A DNA stretch of 64,000 nucleotides from Dactylorhiza incarnata (taxonomy: Eukaryota > Streptophyta > Magnoliopsida > Asparagales > Orchidaceae): NCBI GenBank assembly GCA_033032865.1, contig JAWHQI010000273.1, forward strand, positions 496,001 through 560,000, read 5' to 3'. The stretch's first letter is position 1. The number at the start of each line of letters is the position of its first letter. This document shows, piece by piece, positions 8,701-20,444 of the stretch. Made by a program: the position numbers and the translations under genes. The notes below the pieces were generated by a model that searched no databases, was not told where the DNA came from, and saw only the letters and a list, made by a program, of their open reading frames with translations.

Positions 8701-11130
8701 TAACCCTAAGAGGTACCCACCAAAATTTGGAGGGCATTGGAGGTCATTTGACCCAATAATTAATTAATGTTTAATTTATGAAATTATTACAAAAACCTTA
8801 AAAAAAGGTTCTCCTAAAATTTCCATCTTTGGGTATGATGTGTGGGTAGGTGTAAATAGCCTATGTTTCAATTTTCAAGTCAATCCCATAACCCAATCAA
8901 AAGTTATTCAAGGAATGGTGGATGTCCTACACTAGGGACCAGTCCCACCAAAATGGACCTACAGGGAGCTACAGACCTCCTTTTGGGCTGAAACAAATTT
9001 CAAAATTAAGTAGACTCTAAGGGATACATCTTTGGTATTGACCACTTTTTCATTTGAGGGGTTCTAATATTTCTAGTAATTAAAACAAAATACTGCAGGA
9101 ATAAATAATTAAAATAGAATTCTGCGTTCGACGAATTCTGAATTGCGTTCGACGAAATCAACTCTGCGTTCGATGAACTCTGCTCTGCGTTCGACGAACG
9201 CCGTGCTTCAGTGCGCTCGACGAAATCCTATCTTCGTTCGACGAACCAATCCAGTTCGACGAATTAATTTAGTGCGGCGAATCAACTCCGTTTGACGAAC
9301 TCCGTGTTCAGTTCGTCGAACTCAATTATCGGTTCGACAAACTCCAGAGGGAGTTCGACACACGAATTCTGTTCGACGAACCCCGGGTTCTGTTCGACGA
9401 ACTCTGGGTTCCGTTCGACGAACTCAACTAATAGCTCGGTGCCTTAATTTCCGTTCGACGAACGCCGGGTTCGTTCGACGAACTCAACCATTATTTTGGA
9501 GACTTAACTTCCGTTCGACGAACGATGGGTTGCGTTTGACGAACTCATCTATTCGTTCGATGAATTATTCTTCTACTCAGATCGACGAATTAATTAGATA
9601 AGAATAAACATTTACTCCGGATTCAAAATGAAATAACATTATAACATATAACATAATCACGTGAATCTTGCTGATCACGGCAAATCCGACGGTTCTTGGT
9701 CATCATCCCCGTTGGACGGACGGCGCGCGACAACCCATCCTGGGCTTCTTTGCGAGATGATTTCCCGGCCACCTGTGCCGCTTCCCGGGCAGCCAATGCC
9801 ACCACCACCTCTGTTGAGGTGGTGGCCGGCGATAGGGTGTGGTTGGCCGGCCGTAGGTGGTCGGAATCGGGTTTTAGAGGAGGGGAAAGAGAGCTCAATC
9901 TGAGCCCTTTCGGAAGCACGATCCGAGCCCAATTGAACTCGGACCAAGACCCAAATCATGAAGAGATCTAGCACTAAGGGAGAGGAGGCGGATCAGACCT
10001 GTGTGGGGGCTTGGTGGCTCGTATTCCGGCGAGTCGCCATGGCCGGAGGGGGAGCTTTCAGCGCCATGTCAATTCTTGCTTCTCGGGCTCGATTTCTTCA
10101 GAGAAGAGGGGGGTTTCACTCCTTTCCGTCCTCTGAAGGTGTTAAGGTGATCAATAAAGGGAGGGGAAGAGCCTTGGCATTAATTGTCGTAATCACCATT
10201 AATGGTGATTTTCGGTTTCTTATGGGAGGAAATGAATTGGGTCATCAATTAGGCCGGAAAAGGGCTGAAAACTTCTCCTCTCCTCAAGGGAGGTGAATGG
10301 TGCCATAAATTAGGTTTAATATGAATGCCATTCTCCTCCTCTTCCTCTCTCCGCCATTTTTGGGGGAATTGGAGCTTTCTCTCTCCTGTCCGAAATCCTT
10401 CAAATTGAATGGCCAACTCAGCAACATTCAATCTCCATTAGGTGGTGGACCACACCAATTGGGTCTAGCTCAAGTGTGTTGGGTTCAATTTGGGTAAAGT
10501 ATGTCATTTTGACCTAAATTTAGGCTAAGGTTGACTTTGGTCAAATTGACCACTTGGGTTGACCACAATGGGTGGGTAGTGACCGATTTGACTCCCTTGT
10601 GAGTTAGGAAGGCTTAGGTGGAGTCAATTTGGCAAGGTGTGGGTGAATTGCCCCTTAATATGACACTTTGACCAAATTAGGGCTAGAGTTGACTTAGGGT
10701 AAATTGGCTAAATTAGAGGTCCCATGATGGGGCTTTTTGGTCCATTAGGTTCCTAATAACCATATAAGGGTAGGGGCAAGGTCAATTTTGCATGGTGGAG
10801 GTCAATTGACCCTAATTAGGCTACTTTGACCAGTTTGGGTTTAGGGTTTACTTTGGTCAAATTTGGCCTCTTTGGTTGACCCCAATGGGTCCTTGATGCT
10901 CTAAGGGATCCTCCAAAGGGTTAGGTGTGCCATGGTGGGGTCAAAGGGTCAAGGTGAGGCCCTTAAGTCCAACCCCATGCTTGTTAATTGGAAATTGCTA
11001 TTTGCATACCACTGGTGGTTTCCTTCTTCTTGGCTAAGGCCAAGTGGTCTCTTCAAGCTTCCTAGGTTTTTGTCATGACCTAGTCATGACAAAAACACTC
11101 TAGGGGTCTAGTTGTTTGGGGGATGTTACA
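5709..11130. mobile_element. Giant solo LTR (5.4 kb) inserted in the Athila LTR
   Basis: Ends are TGTAAGACCC and GGGATGTTACA, i.e. LTR-type TG...CA with a short terminal inverted repeat (TGTAA/TTACA). Flanks are ggtca (5704-5708) and ggtcg (11131-11135); the undisturbed Athila LTR has ggtcg, so the one-base difference is a G-to-A change at a former CpG. No protein-coding region is convincing inside. A second, diverged copy lies at 46564-52632, so this is a family member. Very long LTRs are known in some plant Gypsy groups such as Ogre, but the group cannot be named. A non-coding LTR-ended element without internal domain is the alternative. Confidence 0.65.
9126..9592. repeat. GTTCGACGAA motif array in the giant LTR
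   Basis: About two dozen copies of GTTCGACGAA(C/T) and close variants (GTTTGACGAA, GTTCGATGAA, GTTCGTCGAA), spaced irregularly at 15-45 bases. The motif is a near-palindrome around the central A/T. The corresponding part of the second giant-LTR copy has no such array. Confidence 0.9.
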
Positions 11131-11938
11131 GGTCGGGTCTCAACGGGCTGACCCGTCTAAACGGTTCGGGCTGCGGGTAGCGGGCTGCGGGATTAAATCC
11201 AGGCAAAAATGCACTGACCTGGTTTCGATCCTGCGCCACTAAGAAAGGCTAACCAGACCCATTCCACTCAGGCAAGCATGCTTATCTGTAAACACAAGAA
11301 CATATATATATTATATATATATTTACAGATTTATTTTTGCATATTAACGTTTAACATAGTACATTAAAATATATAATTTTTATTAAATTAATACATTAAT
11401 ATATATTATAGATTTAACTTAATACATATATATTATAGTTATAGTATTATACATCATTATTATTTAACTTTAATAATATATATGCACGATATATACATCA
11501 AATATATATATAAATACAATTAAAAATTCATATTTAAATAAATATATTTTAATAAATATTATCTCTTTAAATATTATATTTTCATATAGTTAATTTTATT
11601 AATACATATTTAACTTATTTAGAATTTATATTTACATATATAGATAAGATTTTTATTTAATGAATATTTACACATATTTTTAAATACTTTATATATATAT
11701 ACATATATTTAAATACTTATTTTCATATATATTTAAATACTTAATTACATATATATTTAAATACTTATTTACACATATATCTTTACATACTTATATAGTT
11801 CCTTTTACATGTAAATATATAAATATAAAAATTAGCTAAAACAAATCATTTATTCAATAATTTACATGAAATATGCACAATATTACTTAAAATTATGCTA
11901 AAAACTATACTAAAATATGTATAATTTACTATTCATCA

Positions 11939-11953
11939 AATACCCCCATACTT
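11939..11953 (-). other. Athila polypurine tract
   Basis: Minus strand reads AAGTATGGGGGTATT immediately before the LTR start TGATGAATAG. This marks the left LTR as the 3' LTR of the minus-strand Athila. Confidence 0.75.
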
Positions 11954-13559
11954 AATCTTTTGCTATTCCAGAGCAAAAGTAAGAGATACCCATAAGATAT
12001 TAATAGAATTTCTAATTTACCAAAATTTTATTTAATCGAAAGTAAGCTTGAAATAAATTTAGGAGATTTAAAGTGGTAAGTCCTATATCGTGATGATGAT
12101 TTAAAAAGAGCGAAAAAGTTTTAGCCAACAAGACTTCTAAAGTTAGCTAAGTAGCGACCTAAATAATTGTAATAATTAGCACCATGATTATAATAGAATT
12201 ATAAGAAATTTAACCTTTTAAAGAAATTTTTAAGAATAATTAAAACTTACTAATTATGCTCTCTCAAAATTTTTTAATTTATATCTAATTTTCAATTTTA
12301 TTGGATAAGGGGTAGGGGAAGCTTGGTAAGAGAAGAGATTTTTGATTTGGGGGTGATGAATTTTATCCTCTCACCCCACTCAATTTTTTTTCTTTTGGAT
12401 AGAGTAGGGAATGAAATCTTGTTCCCATAAATTTTTTTTCTTCACAAATACCCAATGCTATGTTTACGGGACGAATTCTTATTCCCATTGACATAAGATC
12501 TTTTTAAATTAATTGGGTGCCTATGTTTACGGAATGAAATCATATTCCCATTGACATAAGATCTTTTAGAACAAAATTACGAAGGATATGGAATAAGAGG
12601 TAAGGGTTTAGAAATTTCTAGAGTTTATAAATTAAGAAAAAAATTTGGAGTAATTTTTAGTAGATTTAGAACATTCCTAAAGTTTCACAAGTTTGAAGTA
12701 GGAATAATTAAAGTCTAAAGATGGTCTGCCAAAATAATACAACAAGAAGCTATTTAGGGTAAACTTGAAAGTAGTGCTAAAAAGTTTGTTCTCTAATTAA
12801 ATTAAAATTGCAATGTGTTCTTTATAACTAAAATTCCAAAGATCTAAATTTTACAAACTACGATACAAATAAGAGTTTTGGCAAATCAAATATAATGAAA
12901 ATGCTTATAAATAAACTCAAACTAGTTTTGAGAAAATAAAAAACTAAGGGGTTTAATTTTTTTTTTTGGATTTTGGGATTTTTTAGAATTTTTTTGGATT
13001 TTTCTAATTTATTTACAAAGTATGAAATATTTTTTTTTTGTTTTTTGGGTTTTTTAGAATTTTTTGGATTTTTCTAATTTATTTACAAAGTATGAAATAT
13101 TGTTTATTTTTTGGAATTTTGGGGGTTTTTTTAGATTTTTTTTTTGGATTTTTCTAATTGATTTACAAAGTATGAATTTTTTTTTTGGATTTTGGGGTTA
13201 TTTAGATTTATTTTGGATTTTTCTAATTTATTTACAAAGTATGAAATATTTTTTTTGGATTTTTGGGATTTTTTAGAAATATTTTGGATTTTTCTAATTT
13301 ATTTACAAAGTTTTGAAGAACAGAAAAAGATACCCTCATACTTAAAACCCAACATTGTCCCCAATGTTGTAACTTAAGTATGAAGGACCGGAAATAAAAG
13401 GGCAGTTTGTACAAAAATAAAGGACGAGAAAATAAATAAACCCTGCAAAAACAGAAAAGTAAGAAAATATTAGATAAATATGGGGTGTCTCCCACGAGCG
13501 CTTTGTTTACCATTGCGTAGCTTGACGCATTTGGCGTTTAAGTTTTCTTTTAAAGGTTA
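11954..13559 (-). other. Athila 3' non-coding region with tandem repeats
   Basis: No coding sequence is seen. A direct repeat of about 45 bp (12462 and 12523) shares ATTCCCATTGACATAAGATC. At 12953-13320 there are five T-rich tandem units of about 70 bp. Confidence 0.7.
12953..13320. repeat. Five T-rich tandem repeats of about 70 bp
   Basis: The common word TTTCTAATTTATTTACAAAG starts near 13001, 13071, 13151, 13220 and 13291. Units also contain GGATTTTTGGG and TTTTTTAGA runs. They lie between integrase and the 3' LTR of Athila. Confidence 0.85.
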
Positions 13560-14805
13560 GGAAGGGGTATAGATTCGAGTTTACCATCCACCGGATCTCC
13601 CGCCAAATAAAGTTTTAAACGGTGACCGTTGACTTTAAACTCGCCTTTTTCGGGGTGGGAGATAAGAACAGTCCCATATGGCCAAACCTCTTTGACTTCA
13701 AAGGGGCCAGACCATCTGGATTTTAGCTTACCCGGAAAAAGACGAAGGTGTGAATTAAATAATAGGACAAGATCGCCCAGCGTAAATGTTTTTGGAAATT
13801 TAATTTTTCGATCGTGGTAGAACTTAGAGCGCTCCTTATAAAATTTATTACTCTCATAAGCGTTTGCACGCCATTCATCGAGTTTGTTTAATTAAAATTT
13901 TCTACTCGCGGAGGCTAAGTCCAGATCGAGGTTTAGAAATTTTATGGCCCAAAAGGCGCGGTGCTCTAACTCGACCGGCAAATGACACGCCTTGCCATAG
14001 ACTAATCGATAGGGCGTACAACAAATGGTGGTCTTGTACGTAGTACGATACGCCCACAACGCGTCGTCGAGTTTTAAAGACCAATCTTTCCTATTTGTCG
14101 AAATTGTTTTTCTAAAATACGCTTAATCTCTCGATTAACTACCTCTACTTTGTCGCTTGTTTGGGGGTGATAGGCGGTGGCGAGCTTATGCATGACGCCA
14201 TATTTAGATAGGATTTTTGCAAATTGAGCATTGTAAAAGTGCGTACCCATATCACTCACTATCGCACGAGGCGTACCGAAATGAGAAAATAATTTTTTTA
14301 GAAATTTGACGACGAATCTCGCATCGTTAGTGGGGAGAGCTTGTGCCTCCGCCCACCTAAGTCGACCTCCACAAAAATTAAGCGATTAGTATATGAAGGA
14401 GGTAGGGGGCCTACAAAGTCTATGCCCTATAAATCAAAGATCTCGCATTCTAAATAAAATTTTTGAGAAAAAAAATTGGGGTCATCTCGTCACGACGTGA
14501 GATGTTACCCGACCGCTGACAGCTATCCCACTTACTCACAAAATTGTGAGCATCTTTAAAGAGAGTGGGCCAATAAAAGCCCGCCTCTAGCGCTTTCTGC
14601 GCGGTCCGGTTGGCTTGATAATGCCCCTCAGCGGCCCTTCGTGGCAGTGTCGCAATATTTGCGCACCCTCCTCGCATGAAACGCATCTCCGTACCACTTG
14701 GTGCGCGCAGACGCGAAAGAGAAAGGCGTCTTCCCAAAAGTAATTTTTCAAATCAGAAAAGAATTTCTTTTGCTGTTTTGAAAAGTGTTTTGGAAGGACC
14801 CGCAC
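13560..14805 (-). pseudogene. Athila integrase, decayed
   Basis: Inserts element cDNA into chromosomes in intact relatives. The N-terminal zinc-binding region is scattered over 14805-14450 (AEGHYQANRTAQKALEAGFYWP, then KWDSCQRSG). The catalytic core is seen as VSDMGTHFYNAQF with [17 protein letters not shown] at 14259-14074; the second Asp and the Glu are present. The first Asp region is not clear. The C-terminal part (about 14080-13560) has [13 protein letters not shown] and a [12 protein letters not shown] tail in other frames. Several frameshifts and stops make it non-functional. Confidence 0.75.
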
Positions 14806-14853
14806 AACTAAATAGTTCGCGTAATCCGCAAACCAAGGAAGGGGAGAAGTTTT

Positions 14854-16621
14854 TTAATTAGAAATAGTTAGGAGGCGCTCCTTGGGAAATCTATCGTCTA
14901 TGTCGGGTTCAACAAGCGCTTCCGCGACGGGGCGGTCTAAGTCGAACTCCTGCAATGGGAGGATCCATTGAAGCAAGCGGGGCTTGCCGTCTATTTTTGA
15001 TAATAAATATTTGAGGGCGGAGTGGTCCGTAAAAACGATAATTTTAGAAAGCGTAACGTAGGGCCTAAACTTATCGATTGAAAAGACGACGGTGAGAAGT
15101 TCCTTTTCACTCATCGTGTAATTAGCATGTGTGGCGGTGAGCGTTCGAGAGGCGTAATAGATGGGATGAAAATAATTATTAACACGTTGGCCTAGTATGA
15201 ATCCCACCGTGATATAGCTCGCATCGCACATAATTTCAAACAGAAGGGACCAATCTGGCGCCACCAGAATAGGAGAATTGATAAGTTTGTCTTTTATAAT
15301 ATTAAACGCCTCTACGCACGCGTTATCAAAAATAAATGGAGATTCCTTCTCCAGGAGGTGGGTTAGCGGCTTCGTTATTTTGGAAATATTTTGAATAAAC
15401 CGCCTGTAAAAACTCGTGTGGTCAAGAAAACTCCTAATTGATTTTATATTTGAAGGTGTTGGGAGTTTTTCAATGATTTCGACCTTAGCCTTATCGACCT
15501 CCATCCCTTTAGCGGAAATTTTGTGGCCGAGAACTAAACCTTCCCGGACCATAAAATTACACTTTTCCCAGTTTAAAAGTAGGTTCGTGTCTTCGCATCG
15601 TTGGAGGACTCGATCTAGATTCTGCAAGCAGTTGGAAAAGGAGCTCCCGAATACGGAGAAGTCATCCATAAATACTTCCATTATGTCCTCTACGAGCTCC
15701 CCAAAGATTGCCATCATACATCGTTGGAATGTAGATGGCGCATTGCAGAGGCCAAATGACATCCTTCGATATGCGAAGGTGCCGAAGGGGCACGTAAAAG
15801 TTGTTTCCTCCTGGTCTTTGGGGGAGATTGGAATTTGGAAAAACCCTGATAGACCATCGAGAAACCAATAGTATGGATGACCCGAAAGTCGCTCTAGAAT
15901 CTGATCGAGAAATGGTAACGGAAAGTAGTCCTTCCGGGTGGCATCATTTAACTTTCGGTAGTCGATGCACACCTGCCAACCCGTAATAGTACGGGTTGGG
16001 ATTAATTCGTTGTTCAGATTGGCCACCATCGTTAAACCTCCCTTTTTTGGCACGACATGTATGGGGCTAACCCACGTACTGTCTGATATTGGATAGATAA
16101 TCCCCGCATCCAATAGTTTATTACATCAGCCTTAACGCGTCCCGCATATTCGGGTTAAGTCGTCGCTGAGGCTGGATGGTTTTGCATGAATTATCTTCTA
16201 AAAATATTTTGTGCGTGCAAAAAGAGAGATTTATCCCCCTAATATCAGAAATCTGCCATGCAATTGCATGGCGATGCTTAGACAAAACTTCCACCAATTC
16301 GGATGTTTCCGAATCGGTTAGAGTGGAAGAAATGATAACGGGTAGTTTTGAATTTTCGGAGAGAAAAGCGTATTTTAAATGGTCGGGGAGTTGTTTGAGC
16401 TCCAAGACCAGGGGTTCTTCGTAAGAGTTGGTGATTTTTAAATTTTTTGAATAAAAAGGCTCGAACGGCGAATCTGGCAGCAATTCGTCTAATGGAGGGA
16501 GATTCGCTAGATCCGAATCGTCCATCGTTAAAGAAAGTAATTCAAAAAATGAAGAACACTCATCCTTGAACGCGTATTCCAAATTAAAACAGGAATCATC
16601 ATTCGATAAAGTGTTCCGCAT
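14854..16621 (-). pseudogene. Athila reverse transcriptase-RNase H
   Basis: Copies element RNA to DNA and removes the RNA strand. The long open part (16113-14854, 419 aa) has the RT motifs YRKLNDATRKDYFPLPF, FLDGLSGFFQIPI, RRMSFGLCNAPSTFQ and the catalytic VFMDDFSVFG, then RNase H with MCDASYITVGFILGQ, SEKELLTVVFS and TDHSALKYLL. The upstream part (16621-16121) is the linker after protease and ends in a frameshift plus stops near 16120, just before DAGIIYPISDS. Start of the 419-aa piece is therefore not a true start. The family assignment to Athila is strong. Confidence 0.88.
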
Positions 16622-16688
16622 CGAGGGATTAATGTGAAGTGTAACTTTGTCGTATCCGACCCGAAGGTGGAGGCACCCGTTACTTACG

Positions 16689-17138
16689 TCAATTAATGTA
16701 CGGGAGGTCGCGAGGAAAGGGAGATCGAGGATAATTGGTACCTCGGCGTCCTCTTAAGTCGAGGATGACGAAGTCTACCGGGAAGATAAACTTGTCAACC
16801 TTGACCAGAACGTCCTCCACAATCCCGATGAGATACTTTATCGAGCGATCCACGAGTTGGATGCTCATTTTTGTTGGGCTTGGAGTGCCCAAATTTAATT
16901 TTTGTAAAAGGGAGAAGGGGATTAAATTTATACTCGCTCTTAGGTCCGCTAGGGCGTATTTTATTAATAAATTGCCGAAAAGGCACGGGATGGAGAACCT
17001 TCCCGAGTCGTTTAATTTGGGCGGCGATTTGTTAAGTAGGACCGCCGAGCATTCCGCATTTAGTGAAACATGCGAAATACCCTCGAGCTTCTTTTTATTA
17101 GAAATGAGCTCCTTGGGGTATTTTGCGTATTTCGGCAT
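16689..17138 (-). pseudogene. Athila aspartic protease region
   Basis: Processes the Gag-Pol polyprotein in intact relatives. The active-site segment reads ALADLRASINLIPFSLL; family members have DLGAS, so the conserved Gly is replaced by Arg. Upstream is the Athila-type KKKLEGISHVSLNAECSAVL segment. The frame ends at 16689 before RT resumes in another frame. Confidence 0.75.
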
Positions 17139-17201
17139 CTGGGAGAGTGCCTCGCAGAAGGGGACGTTAATGTGGATTTGTTTTAAAATGTTTAAAAAAA
17201 T

Positions 17202-18763
17202 TTAATAATGTTCGTCCTCCTTCTCTTTATTAATTTTCGAGGGATAAGGAATTTGCGGGCTCGAAACGCCCGGCGCAATTGGAAAATTCGGAGCTAATAA
17301 AATCAAAGAAGAGGGTGGAGGGGTCGGAGGTGAAATGTGTACCTTAGGCTCAACCCGCGATGGGGAGACGACCTCCTTGCCGCTGCGAAGGGTTATAGCG
17401 TGGGCATTTTTGCGAGGGTTCGGCTCCGTATTCCCTGGCAAAGCTCTGTGTGGCCGCTCAGAGATTATTTTTGCAAGTTGTCCAACCTGCATTTCCAAAT
17501 TTTTTAGCGATCGGTAATATTCCGGATATTTGTATCGTTGGACGCGATGTATTTAGCAAAAACTTCCTCGAGCGGAGAAAGTTTTGGAGGAGGCGGCGGA
17601 TAACCCTGATGAAATCCGTGTGGAAATCCTTGCGGGAATCCTTGCGGATTCACATTTGGGGGCCGTTGCGCGTTATTTGGATTACTCCAGGAGAAGTTCG
17701 GGTGATTCCTCCAACCCGGATTATGGTTATTACTATAAGGGTTATTAGTGGGGTTGAAGGGGGGTCGAACCGGATTACCGAGGTAATCCACCGTCTCTTC
17801 GATTAAATTAATATTATTATTATTAATACTATTATTATTATTATTATGATTCGCCCACGCGGGAGTGGAGGAGGAAGCAGTCATCTCTGCCACCTGCTTA
17901 CTTAGTCGCTCTACCTGCAATGCTAAGAAACTGGTGGCATCCACTTCAAAAAGACCAGATGATTTATTAGGACGCGACCTTGGCACGTTTCATTGGTACG
18001 CGATCATGGCCATTTCTTCGATCAGAGCTTGAGCGGCCTCTGGGGCTTTGTTGGTTAACGTTCACTCGGCGGCTGGGTCGATCATCTATCACGTTGAGAA
18101 ATTCAAGCCATTATAGAACGTTTGTTCCTGTAGCCAAGTTGGCAGCGCTTGATGAGGACACCTACGCAAATATTCTTTAAAACGCTCCCAAGTCTCGTAA
18201 AAAGACTCGGAATTGAATTGTATAAAGGATGCGATATCGGTGAGTAATTTAGCAGTTTTTGACGGAGGAAAATATTTAGTTAGAAAATTTTCTGTCAATT
18301 CGGCCCACGTGGTTATGGACTCTCTCGGGAGAGAAGTCAACCACGATTTAGCCTTTGTCCGCAAGGAAAAGGGAAATAAGCGCAAGAGAATGGCGTCATC
18401 GCTGACGCCATTAATTTTGAAGGTGTCGCAAATTTCTAAAAAGTTTGAAAGGTGTACGTTTGGGTCCTCATCTGGGAAACCGTTGAACTGAATCGACCGT
18501 TGTACCATTTGGATTATGCTGGATTTTATTTCAAAATTATTATTATCTATCGCTGGGCGAGTGACACTTGACCCAGTATCTTCCAAATTTGGCCTGACGT
18601 AGTAGGCCCTGGTCCGCTACGGAGCCGCATTTGGATTGGGGTTTGTCATATTATCCACTATAGTATCGCCAGCTAACTCTTCGAGATTTAAGGGTTGATT
18701 TTGGTCACGAGATCGAATGCGCTCGTGAAAAATGCACTCGATTTCGGGATCAAAATCTTTTCG
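17202..18763 (-). pseudogene. Athila Gag, 5'-truncated and frameshifted
   Basis: Capsid-type protein. The clear domain is 18586-18089: FPDEDPNVHLSNFLEICDTF, LRLFPFSLRTKAKSWLTSLP and TWLQEQTFYNGL, typical of Athila. Sequence upstream to 18763 is in frame (RKDFDPEIECIF) but holds a TAG just before RTRAYYVRPN, and its true start is deleted at the LTR junction. Downstream pieces at 17986-17504 (an Asn run and a Pro-rich tail with PPPPPK) and 17498-17202 (MEMQVGQLAKIISERP, then ITLRSGKEV) are in other frames. Confidence 0.85.
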
Positions 18764-19681
18764 TGAGAGGTGGGCGAGTTTGACTTGAGAGCTGGTGGGG
18801 TGCGGATAGAAGGCTGGCAGGTTGAGCTGGCGGGCTGGAGTGAGCTGGCAGGTCGGGTCTCAGCGGGATGTCTCGTCTCAGCGATTCGGGCTGAGTCTCA
18901 GCGGTTCAGGCTGAGTCTCAGCGGTTCGGGCTGAGTCTCAGCGGTACGGGCTGAATCTCAGCGGTTCGGGCTGAGTCTCAGCGGTTCGGGCTGAGTCTCA
19001 GCGGGCTGACTCATCTCAACGGTTCTGGCTGAGCTGGCAGGTCGAGTCTCAGCGGGCTGACTCTTCTCAACGGTTCGGGCTGCGGGTAGCAGGTTGCGGG
19101 ATTAAATCCAGGCAAAAATGCGCTGTCCTGGTTTCGATCCCGCCCCACTAAGAAAGGCTAACCGGACCCATTCCACTCAGGCAAGCATGCTTATCTATAA
19201 ACACAAGAACATATATATATATATATTATATATTTACAGATTTATTTTTGCATATTAACCTTTAACATAATACATTAAAATACATAATTTTTATTAACTT
19301 AATACATTAATATATATTATAGATTTAACTTAATACATATATATTATTGTTATAGTATTATGCATCATTATTATTTAACTTTAAAAATATATATGCACGA
19401 TATATACATCAAATATATATAAATATAGTCAAAAATTCATATTTAAATAACTATATTTTCATAAATATTATCTCTTTATATATTATATTTTCATATAGTT
19501 AATTTTATTAATACATATTTAACTTATTTATAGTTTATATTTACATATATAGATAAGATTTTTATTTAATGAATATTTACATATACTTTTAAATACTTTA
19601 TATATATATATATATTTAAATACTTATTTTCATATATATTTAAATACTTAATTACATATATATTTAAATCCTTATTTACAC
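18764..19681 (-). repeat. Athila 5' LTR, left piece, with deleted inner end
   Basis: Matches the left LTR from 5471 to 5703 and then 11131 to about 11775. Homology begins abruptly at TGAGAGGTGGGCGAG (18764), directly after Gag sequence. About 920 bp of LTR, the primer-binding site and the leader are therefore deleted here. The LTR is cut at 19681 by Tat-1 and resumes at 44273. Confidence 0.8.
18857..19085. repeat. GTCTCAGCGGTTCGGGCTGA tandem array, right Athila LTR
   Basis: Eight or more units of about 20 bp, the second copy of the array at 5561-5708. Here it is not interrupted by an insertion. Units vary by single bases. Confidence 0.85.
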
Positions 19682-20444
19682 TGTTGAATCCAAAGATGTA
19701 CCCCCGCGGTTTGCGACTAGAAAAGCGGAGGTTGCGGACTGTCGGTTACTTAGAAAGAAGATAATGAGACCGCTAGCAGCGGTCGAGGCCAAACTTCGCC
19801 CGTCACGGCAAATGCCACTCCTGTGACGGACTTTCCTTTGATTAAAGTGAGAAGGTTACAGCGGGTTACAAGCGCAAGCCGGCCGGTCAAGCAGGTAGCA
19901 AGACAGGGAACTCGAGTCCGCAGCTCAAACAAGCGAGCTCCTAGATTCGAGTGTGCGTGTCTTGGGAACAGTGTCGCCCCCTATTTATAGGCTTGGGGCC
20001 TGCCCGAATGGGCAGGGATAAAATAACCGCCTGCCCGTGTACAGGAGAGTCGGGCAGGCGGTGACGAGATACGAGGGAAGAGAAAGAGGTCGCGCGGTCT
20101 GACGGCCTGCACTTCCGATCTGACTTGGCCGGAGGCTTGAAGATGTTATGACCAAGGAGGCAGCATAGTCCGAGCGGTCTCTTATATGAGGCCGCGACTT
20201 GCCCTCCGGGTTTGAGCCTTAATATTCTTCATGATGCAACCCGAGTGGCCTCTGTCTTGAGACCGCAACTTGAGTTCTTGCCTCGAGCTTTTGACAATCT
20301 TGGGAATGGCCGGGAGTGTTACCAGACCGCCCGGATTGGCTTTCCTTGGTTAGAAGGCGGCTTCTCTTGGATTACCCGACCTGGCCTGTCAAACCGCCCG
20401 GCCTGAGAGAGGTTTTGCTTTAGTAGCGGTTTGCCGGGTAAACA
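19682..20444 (-). repeat. Tat-1 3' LTR (763 bp)
   Basis: Plus strand begins TGTTGAATCC and ends GGGTAAACA. It matches 43503-44267 throughout. On the minus strand a TATAAATA box lies at 19989-19982, with hairpin-forming sequences just upstream (19997-20061). Confidence 0.9.
19982..20061 (-). promoter_or_regulatory. Tat-1 LTR core promoter: TATA box with two GGGCAGG hairpins
   Basis: TATAAATA at 19989-19982 (minus). Upstream are CCTGCCC-gaat-GGGCAGG and an 11-bp perfect stem CCGCCTGCCCG (20027-20037) with CGGGCAGGCGG (20051-20061). The right LTR keeps the same 11-bp stem at 43849-43859 and 43873-43883 although the loop differs. Confidence 0.55.

Larger units (their letters stand above)
4552..11938 (-). 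repeat. Athila 3' LTR, interrupted at 5709-11130
   Basis: About 1960 bp once the insert is removed. The homologous right copy matches from about 5471 rightward, including the CTCAGCGG array, the ATATAT-rich tail and the terminal TTACTATTCATCA at 11926-11938. The segment 4552-5470 exists only in this copy. It contains A-rich runs and CACTCACACACACAAC repeats (5049-5135). Confidence 0.8.

Noticed and set aside
9126..9592. CRISPR-like array of short repeats
   Set aside because: Units are about 10 bp, spacing is irregular, spacers are not unique protospacer-like sequences, and the setting is plant LTR DNA.
9623..10296. Overlapping GC-rich frames as a possible host gene
   Set aside because: Frames overlap on both strands, have no recognisable domain, and the block is shared with the other giant-LTR copy without a conserved frame.
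13064..13377. Phe/Leu-rich small membrane proteins
   Set aside because: They are translations of the T-rich 70-bp tandem repeats.
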